Below, one piece after another: positions 57,121-64,000 of a stretch of 64,000 nt of DNA. The position numbers were made by a program, and so were the translations under genes. Location: assembly GCF_031877795.1 (NCBI RefSeq), contig NC_133971.1, positions 87,010,446-87,074,445 on the forward strand, in the 5' to 3' direction. The first letter of the stretch is position 1, and each line of letters begins with the position of its first letter. This DNA is from Strix aluco (lineage: Eukaryota > Chordata > Aves > Strigiformes > Strigidae). The notes below the pieces were generated by a model. That model made no database searches. It saw only the letters and a program-made list of their open reading frames with translations, and had not been told where the DNA came from.

Positions 57121-57405
57121 CAGAGTTACAGAATTGTCTAGGTTGGAAAAGACCTTGAAGATCATGCAGTCCAACCGTTAACCTAACACTGACAGTTCCC
57201 AACTCCACCATATCCCTCAGCGCTACGTCAACCCAACTCTTAAACACCTCCAGTGATGGGGACTCCACCACCTCCCTGGGCAGCCCATTCCAACACCTAA
57301 CAACCCGTTCTGTAAAGAAATGCTTCCTAATATCCAGTCTAAACCTTCCCTGGTGCAACTTGAGGCCATTACCTCTTGTCCTATCGCTTGTTACTTATTA
57401 GCTTC
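57121..57405 (-). mobile_element. CR1 LINE 3' fragment, inverted
   Basis: Starts with the reverse complement of the CR1 end (ACAGAATTGTCTAGGTTGG) and continues through the tail and the last ORF2 part ([16 protein letters not shown]). It matches the copy at 25380-25650 with few differences, so both come from the same fairly young subfamily. It is heavily 5' truncated, about 285 bases. Confidence 0.93.
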
Positions 57406-59000
57406 ACGGCACTGCTGAAAATACATCTCATCTTACTGCAGACACCACTTGGGGCACTTACATGTGCTGCCTGATTTTTCTTAACACTATCTCTTTTAAT
57501 CCTGATTTGTGGAGAGGGGGTTTCTGCTCCAGAGAACTTCCCAGATATCTTTGCCCAGGACTTATGGGGCAGCATAATCAAAGGCAACATTATTTTGTAG
57601 GGCGTTAAAGTAAGCAGAAAGCAAACAGTGTTTCATTCTAGCTGCAGCCCCTTTACAGAAAGGTCTTGCAGAGATTACAGCTCTAAGAAGACTCACACTT
57701 TTGCCCAAATTAGTAGAAGAGCTGCTGCAAGTATCTTCAGTAGCTAAGAGGGTTCACAGGCAGCAGTACCATTTCCTTGTTGGATAATCCTTACGGGCAT
57801 GTCAAGAATAAACTCTTAGGTTGAATGGACAAACACAGGTGCTATTAATAAGTCCTGTGAAATCAAAGAAATTCTCTAAGCCTATTATTCAGAAGAAGTC
57901 ATCTAAAGACTTGTCTTGAGAGAGCAAATCTCCGTAACTAGACAAAGCACAATCAAATCCTACTGGTTTTCTTTCCCATTGAAATTTTCTTTGTGTTTCA
58001 TGTCCAGGAAAACATGTCCTAGTCATGAGATTAACAGGGATATGCTGAATTAACCAGAATGTTTAAAAAACCCCATTAACAACTATAAAGGTGTCAGTCT
58101 GATTTGATGGCCGTGGTTTGAATGGTTTGCCCCACCCAGAGCGCAGAAGTCTCTGATATGTCATTTTGTCGAAATTTTGATGAGTCTGACAATTGTGCTG
58201 TGAGATAAACTCTTTTATTTCTGTTGTTTCTCTTGCCAGGGTTTTTTTCAGGGAGGGTGTGATGAGTGCTGAGGGATGAGGATAGAGGACACATTTACAT
58301 GTTCAGTTCAGAGGGCTTTTTTATGATCACTTCTTACCAAAGACCCAAAGAAAAAAGAAAATACAATTCTTTTATACTTGTCTGGATTTGAAGCAAGATG
58401 TTGTGTTGCCTCTATGTCCTTGCAATGAGTCAGTGTCCTCATGGGGTTAACTTATTGAAATTTTCAGTTCATGGCTTCGTGGAGTCTTTCATTCTTAGAG
58501 AAATTATTTTTGTTTCTCTTTTTTCTTAGGTAGAGGAATTATCTGAATGGATTTCAATTTGGTGAGACAGCATTCTAGATTTTTCAGGGTCTTACAGGAG
58601 TGGAGATTTTGTTCTGGATAAACTGGGCAAACATTTCTATTTGTATAAAACTCCTCCAGCATGCAAGTTGTCTTTTTAATGATATTGATTCCTGAAGAAA
58701 GTCTTGACACTTAATTCCTTCTTAAAAATCCTATCATCTTTCCTTCCTAACATCCTTCAGATCTTTGTGAATTTTCTAAGGAATTTGTCTATGTGCTGCC
58801 AGACAAATAATTTCCTAATTCTTAGAAATACTCTGTATTCTGGTGATGCTAACAATTGTTTTTTTAGGGAGCTTACATATGCAACATAAACCCTACCAGA
58901 TTTACATAAAAAAACAATGAAGGGGTAATTACATGAAGGTTTGTATAAGGTGATAGAAATCCATACTAAACTTCAAAGAGTTTTGTCATCATAATTAGTT
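57406..59000. other. AT-richer intergenic region
   Basis: Composition becomes clearly AT-richer than the region around NOL6. No repeat or gene recognised. Confidence 0.5.
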
Positions 59001-59060
59001 ACAGAATAACCAAGGCTGGTTAGAGTCTTGAATCAGAAAGATAATCAGCATCTGTAGAAA
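59001..59060 (-). mobile_element. Possible short relic of a CR1 3' end
   Basis: ACAGAATAACCAAGGCTGG followed by TTAGAGTCTTGAATCAGAAAG resembles the inverted CR1 3' end (ACAGAATNACCAAGGTTGGAA in many copies). Only about 60 bases are alignable by eye. Confidence 0.35.
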
Positions 59061-61220
59061 CTTTTCCAGCTATTGATCAGCATGAGATATTTGGGGGATA
59101 GAAAATGGATCTAGAAGAACATACTTTTCATACAAAATCTGCAGTGCCTTTTGCCCATACTCAACAAGTGCCTTTCTCAAAGCAGTGTCTTTCTCAAATT
59201 AGCATCTTTCTCAAGCAGAACGTAGGCTTGTGTTTTTCTGACATAGCTAATGGCTCTAATGGCTCTAATAACACCCTCCTACATCTTTGCTCCCAGCCCA
59301 CAAGCCATATAATATTTCTTGCACAATAATATCTCATTGAAAAACATAAATATCTTACAAAGCTTGCTTTCCTCATGTAGATGTTGTGTTTACACTAAAT
59401 CTGATGTCTTGTATGTGTAGGAGTTGCTTTCCCATGTGAAGACATTAATTGTTTCCTTGCCTTTTGGACAAAAGGGTCCCTGGTTTTATAACCTGCTATG
59501 TAAAGCAGGTTTAGAAGTAGCATGTAAAGGTTATTTTCTGGCTTGTGGTCGAGTTCAGGAGAATGTCTTGATCTTGCTGTTTTGCATTTAAATTACCACA
59601 CAGTCCAGCACCACATCTCAGCTGGGAGGTGGCAATTAACTGAGAGCTTCCTAAACTACATAGCAACCTGCCTGTCATTGTCTCAGTTTCCTTGTCTGCC
59701 CTGGTACAGAGTAGCTTGAATTTCTCATGGTTTCCAAAATAACCCACCAGTATGCAAACACTGGGTTTTTAACCCTTTCTCAGCAGTGCCCTGGCTTGCA
59801 CACAGCTCTGAGATGGGCAAAGACGGGTCTCAACAGGCTCAGCAAGGGCAGACCTTAGCACAAGAGACCTAGGAAGTGCCATGTCCTGGTGGACTCAATA
59901 CTGTGAAGGTGGGAGGTCTCAGGGAACATCATTGAGGCACTCATTGGATGAAGATCAAGACAAGGTGCCATGGCTACTCTGGGAAGCACTAGCAGTGGAG
60001 GAGTCTGCAGGAGAAATTGAGCTGGGGAGGCTTTTCATTAAGCAGCTTGCTGGATACACTGGCAGCACTAAGTCCTGCCCCTGCACAGGATGAAGAGAGA
60101 GATGTTGGACTGAGCATGGAGAGCAGGAAGAAAGCTGGAGATTGGCCTGATTAACCCATTACTTGAGAGAAATTCCACCAGCCGTGTTAGCTGGGCAGGT
60201 AGGAAGAATTTTCTCTTCCAGGTTAATGACCAAAACCATCTACTTTTAGACAACATGAGGAAGAAGGGTCCAAGCTCAGGAGCAGGGAGATGTGCAGATT
60301 ATGGTGAAGGATGTCCCACATGCTCTGCCTGCAAACTGGGGGAAGATTGGGGAGTAACTGAGATTAGGTGGTAACTGCTTCCATTTCATAAGCAGAGGCA
60401 CAGCAAACCCCGTAGCTTTGTGCTGAGTGGCCTGTTGTGACTGAGGGATTTTTTCTGAAAGATGGATCCGTCCCCACAGGACTCTGCTCCAGCAGTGAGG
60501 GGCATGGGGGAGCAGCTTGGGGGCAGACTACATAAAATAAATAAAGGAGGGGTGGCTCATGCGGCTCAAGCTGGGGATGGATGACACTAGGCTTGGCCCT
60601 AAATGTTGGTATGAAGCTATTCCTTGGGTTCATGCCCACCTTTGGGTAGGTCTCCTTCCTAAATCCCTTCAGACTATTGCAGCAGCAGCCTGACATGACT
60701 GGTGAGCATCCCAGGCCTGGGAAAATGTCCTTCAGCCCCATGAAGATGTGAATCTTGCTTGATGGTCCTGGCTTATTCTACTCAACAGCACCTGCAGAGG
60801 CATTCCCTGGGGGAGGGAATGGCATGCAAAATAAAATCATTCTGAAAGTAAAACCCAACTTCCCTTTCTCCCAGCTGCTGATGAATAACACTCTTGTGTC
60901 ATGAGTTGGTGGGGTCCCTTCGACATGGAGTGACTGAGAACAAGGTGAGGTTACACTGTGCTGGGAAGGGAATGGGTGCATGGAGGCAGGCTGGCCCTGG
61001 GTGCCCAGTGTCTCAGCCCAGCTGGGTCTGGCAAAGGGGATGGGGCCCCTGAGGGGAGCTTGAGCAGAAGAGTGCTGCTTCTATCCCTTCTCGCTGAATC
61101 ACCTGCATCATGTCACTTGGGACATTAGTCAGGGAACTGGACTGATGGGGTGACAGTGACTCTTTGCTTCTTCCCTTTACCCTTCTTGTCTTGGTCTTGT
61201 GGGCTTTCCATCAGCCTCCG
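59061..61220. other. Intergenic, no gene recognised
   Basis: Unique-looking sequence. A nine-base unit AATGGCTCT is doubled near 59249-59266. Nothing else stands out. Confidence 0.5.
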
Positions 61221-61417
61221 TGTTGTGGTTTAAACCTGGCTGGCAGCCATACACCATGCAGATGCTTGCTAACCCTCCCCTGCCCCGGAGAATGGGAGAG
61301 AGAATTGGAGGGGTAAAGGTAAGGAAACTCATAGGTTGAGATAAAAACAATTCAATGATTGAAATATAATAATAATAATAGACTATACAAATGAGTAATG
61401 CACAACACAATTGATTG
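61221..61417 (+). mobile_element. Solo LTR of an ERVL-like endogenous retrovirus, 5' part
   Basis: Begins TGTTGTGGTTTAAACCTGGC, followed by GAATGGGAGAGAGAATTGG, AGGTTGAGATAAAAACAATT, an (AAT)n run at 61366-61380 and a piece with CAAATGAGTAATGCACAAC. I recall this order from an ERVL-type LTR common in neoavian birds (TguLTR5-like; from memory, no search made). The LTR breaks off near 61417 where a CR1 copy begins, and resumes at about 63166. No internal retroviral region is next to it, so it is a solo LTR. Confidence 0.72.
61366..61380 (+). repeat. (AAT)n microsatellite inside the LTR
   Basis: Five AAT/ATA units in a row. This run is part of the LTR family itself rather than an independent repeat. 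Confidence 0.8.
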
Positions 61418-63165
61418 TGATAAAAGGAGGACTAGGGAAAATGTGGCCTCTCCAGAAGGAAATGGGAGACCTAGTTACCCGGGATATGGAGAAGACTGAG
61501 GTATTCAATGAATTTTTTGCCTAGGTCTTCACCAACAAGGGCTCCAGCCACACCACCCAAGTCACAGAAAGCAAAGGTGGGGACTGGAAGAATGAAGAAC
61601 CGCCCACTGTAGGAGAAGATCAGGTTCGAGAGCATCTATGGAACCTGAAGGTGCACAAGTCTATGGGACCCGATGAGATGCATCCGAGGGTCCTGAGTGA
61701 ACTGGCAGGTGAAGTGGCTAAGCCAATACCCATCATATTTGAGAAGTCGTGGCAGTCTGGTGAAGTTCCTGCTGACTGGAAAAGTGGAAACATAACCCCC
61801 ATTTTTAAAAAGAGAAAAAATGAAGACCCAGGGAAGTACAGGCCAGTCAGTCTCACCAGCCCAGCAAGATCATGAAGTGGATCCTCCTGGAAACTCTGCT
61901 AGGGCACAGGGAAAATAAGGAGATGATTGGTGACAGCCAGTGTGGCTTCACTAAGGGCAAATTGTGCCTGACAAATTTGGTGGCCTTTTACAACAGGGTT
62001 ACAGCACTGGTGGATAAGGGAAGAGCAACTGATGTCATCTCCCTGCACTTGTGCAAAGCATCTGACACCGTCCCACATGACATCCTTGACTCTGAATTGG
62101 AGAGACATGGATCTGACGTATGGACCACTCGGTGGATAAGGAATTGGCTGGATGGTCGCACTCAAAGAGCTGCGGTCAACAGCTCGATGTCCAAGTGGAG
62201 AGCAGTGACGAGTGGTGTTCCTCAGGGGTTGGTGTTGGGGCTGGCGCTGTTTAACATCTTTGCTGGGGACATGGGACAGTGGGATCGAGTGCACCCTCAG
62301 CAAGTTTGCCAATGACACCGAGCTGTGTGGTGCGGTCGACACACTGGAGGGAAGGGATGTGCCATCCAGAGGGACTTGCCATCCAGGTGGGACTGTGCAA
62401 ATGTCATGAAGTTCAGCAAGCCCAAGAGCAAGGTCCTGCACATGGGTTGGGGCAATCCCAAGCACAAATACAGGCTGGGTGATGAAGGGATTGAGAGCAG
62501 CCCTGCAGAGAAGGACTTGGGGGTATTGGTGGATAGAAAACTGACTATAAGCAGGTAATATGAACTCACAGCCCAGAAAGCCAACCATGTCCTGGGCTGC
62601 ACCAAGAGAAGAGTGGCCAGCAGGTCAAGGGAGGGGATTCTGCCCCTCTGCTCTGCTCTCATGGAACCCCACCTGCAGTGCTGTGTCCAGCTCTGGGGAC
62701 CCCAGCATAAGAAGCACACAGACCTGCTTGAGTGGGTCCAGAGGAGGCCACAAAGATGATCAGGGGGCTGGAGCACCTCCCCTATGAGGACAGGCTGAGA
62801 AAGTTGGGGTTGTTCAGCCTGGAGAAGAGAAGACTGCAGGGACACCTTATAGCAGCCTTCCAGTAATTAAAGGAGGCCTACAGGAAAGATATCAAGAGGT
62901 AATGGTTTTAAACTGAAAGAGGGTAGATTTAAATTAGATATAAGCAAGAAATTCCTCACTGTGAGGGTGGTGAGACACTGGAACAGGTTGCCCAGAGAAG
63001 CTGTGGCTGCCCCCTCCCTGGCAGTGTCCAAGACCAGGTTGGATGGGGCTTTGAGCAATCTGGTCTAGTGGAAGGTGTCCCTGTCCATGGTGGGAGGGTT
63101 GGAACTAGATGAACTTTAAGGTCCCTCCCAACCCAAACCTTTCTGTGATTCTGTGATTCTATAGA
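61418..63165 (+). mobile_element. CR1 LINE copy inserted into the LTR, RT frames broken
   Basis: About 1.75 kb of CR1. ORF2 pieces lie in different frames: 61651-61860 ([31 protein letters not shown]), 61872-62315 ([38 protein letters not shown]) and 62325-62558 ([14 protein letters not shown]). The ASDTVP box replaces the usual KAFDTVP, so the RT is degenerate as well as frameshifted. The non-coding tail ends in repeated TTCTGTGATTCTGTGATTCT at 63141-63160, the hallmark CR1 3' end. The 5' end is truncated within ORF2. It is flanked on both sides by one LTR, with ATTG at each junction as a possible short target duplication. Confidence 0.93.
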
Positions 63166-63552
63166 TTGCTCACCACCTGCTGACTGATGCCCAGTCCTTT
63201 CCCAGCTAGCAATACTAGAGGACACAAAATCCCAAAAAACTACAATCCTGGAAGAGATTCCCCCTAGCTTTCCAGATAAGTCTCACCTATATACTGAGCA
63301 TGATGTTGTATGATATGGAATATTCCATTGGCCAGTTTGGGTCTGTTGCTCTGGTTATGCTCCCTCCAACTTCTTGTGCACCTGCACACTAGGAAGACAT
63401 GGGAAGTTGAAAAGTCCTTGATTTCTTAGCAACAACTAAAAAGATCAGTGTATTATCAACAATCTCGTCATACCAAATCCCATACTGAATCCAAAACACA
63501 GCACTATGCTAGCTACTAAGAAAACAGCTCTATCCTAGCTGAAACCAGGACA
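63166..63552 (+). mobile_element. Solo LTR of an ERVL-like endogenous retrovirus, 3' part
   Basis: Continues the LTR after the CR1 insertion: TGCTCACCACCTGCTGACTG at 63167, then TATACTGAGCATGATGTTGT, GGAATATTCCATTGGCCAGT, CTTAGCAACAACTAAAAAG and AAAACACAGCACTATGCTAG, ending GAAACCAGGACA at 63552. The ends TG...CA fit an LTR. Without the insert the LTR is about 585 bases. No clear target duplication is visible outside it, so the outer ends are good to a few bases only. Confidence 0.72.
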
Positions 63553-64000
63553 TCCCACTAGATGCGTGCTGCTGAACATGTGCAATGCTCTGGTTCCCAG
63601 CCAGGTCCTTGCACCCTTGGGTTTATTCTGGCCAAGCACTGGGAGGAAGGTCTGTGCTATAAAACTAAACTTGGCAGCAACTTGCAAAGCCCCCGGTGAA
63701 TGCAGCTACTCTGGCATGAAACCCTGGGGAGGGCTTGTGAAAGGGGATCAGTGATGTCAGCATACGCTGGAGCTGGGAGACCACAAACACTGCCACCAGC
63801 ACCCCAGTGATGCCTGCAGGATCCTCATTCTTCCTGACTCACATGGGTGCCCCAGCCCTGCCTCCATGTCCCTGTCACATGCAATGCTTGTGGTCTTCAT
63901 GCTGGCCTTTTGGCAGCTGGGAGCTGTGCCCCAGGCAGGTTGCAACTCACACTGAACCTCCCCATTTGAAACCTCCAACCCTTCTTCCTGTCCTGACTCC
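63553..64000. other. Intergenic, no gene recognised
   Basis: Unique-looking sequence up to the window edge. A TATAAAA word at 63658-63664 stands alone without a recognisable gene behind it. Confidence 0.45.

Overview
The window is vertebrate nuclear DNA, almost certainly from a bird and probably from Neoaves. The evidence is a long intron-rich gene starting in a CpG island, several CR1 LINE copies with the typical 3' end (repeats of ATTCTATG/ATTCTGTG-like octamers), and a solo LTR that resembles an ERVL-type LTR common in neoavian genomes (recognised from memory, not searched). No bacterial-type gene, operon, CRISPR array or tRNA/rRNA gene was seen.

Only one gene can be supported in full: NOL6 (nucleolar protein 6, Nrap/Utp22 family), on the + strand from an ATG at 8346 to a TGA at 36475. 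All 26 coding exons could be placed. Every intron is GT-AG, the exon phases close without a break, and the predicted protein is 1,127 residues (the human protein is about 1,146). A CpG island with two CCAAT boxes and GC boxes lies at about 7850-8720. A probable poly(A) signal is at 36681-36688. The protein is a core part of the nucleolar small-subunit processome, which makes 18S rRNA. In mammals NOL6 lies on a 9p13-like block whose bird counterpart is on the Z chromosome, so a Z location is likely but inferred.

Layout: 1-1946 is a CR1 copy with broken reverse-transcriptase frames. 1947-7700 is gene-poor and includes a GT-rich alternating tract at about 4280-4790. 7850-36715 is the NOL6 promoter and gene, with a CR1 3' end in intron 23 and an 8.5-kb intron 24. 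36895-37390 is a CR1 fragment just after the gene. 37400-55500 holds no gene I can recognise; two weak exon/promoter-like signals are noted there. 55500-61200 holds an old CR1 copy, a young inverted CR1 3' end and unique AT-richer DNA. 61221-63552 is a solo LTR split by a 1.75-kb CR1 insertion. 63553-64000 is unannotated.

No new biological system is claimed. The best observations are the CR1-in-LTR nesting, the oversized intron 24, the two-codon first coding exon, the 28-T tract beside the exon 4 acceptor and a CpG-rich open frame on the - strand at 44510-44653.
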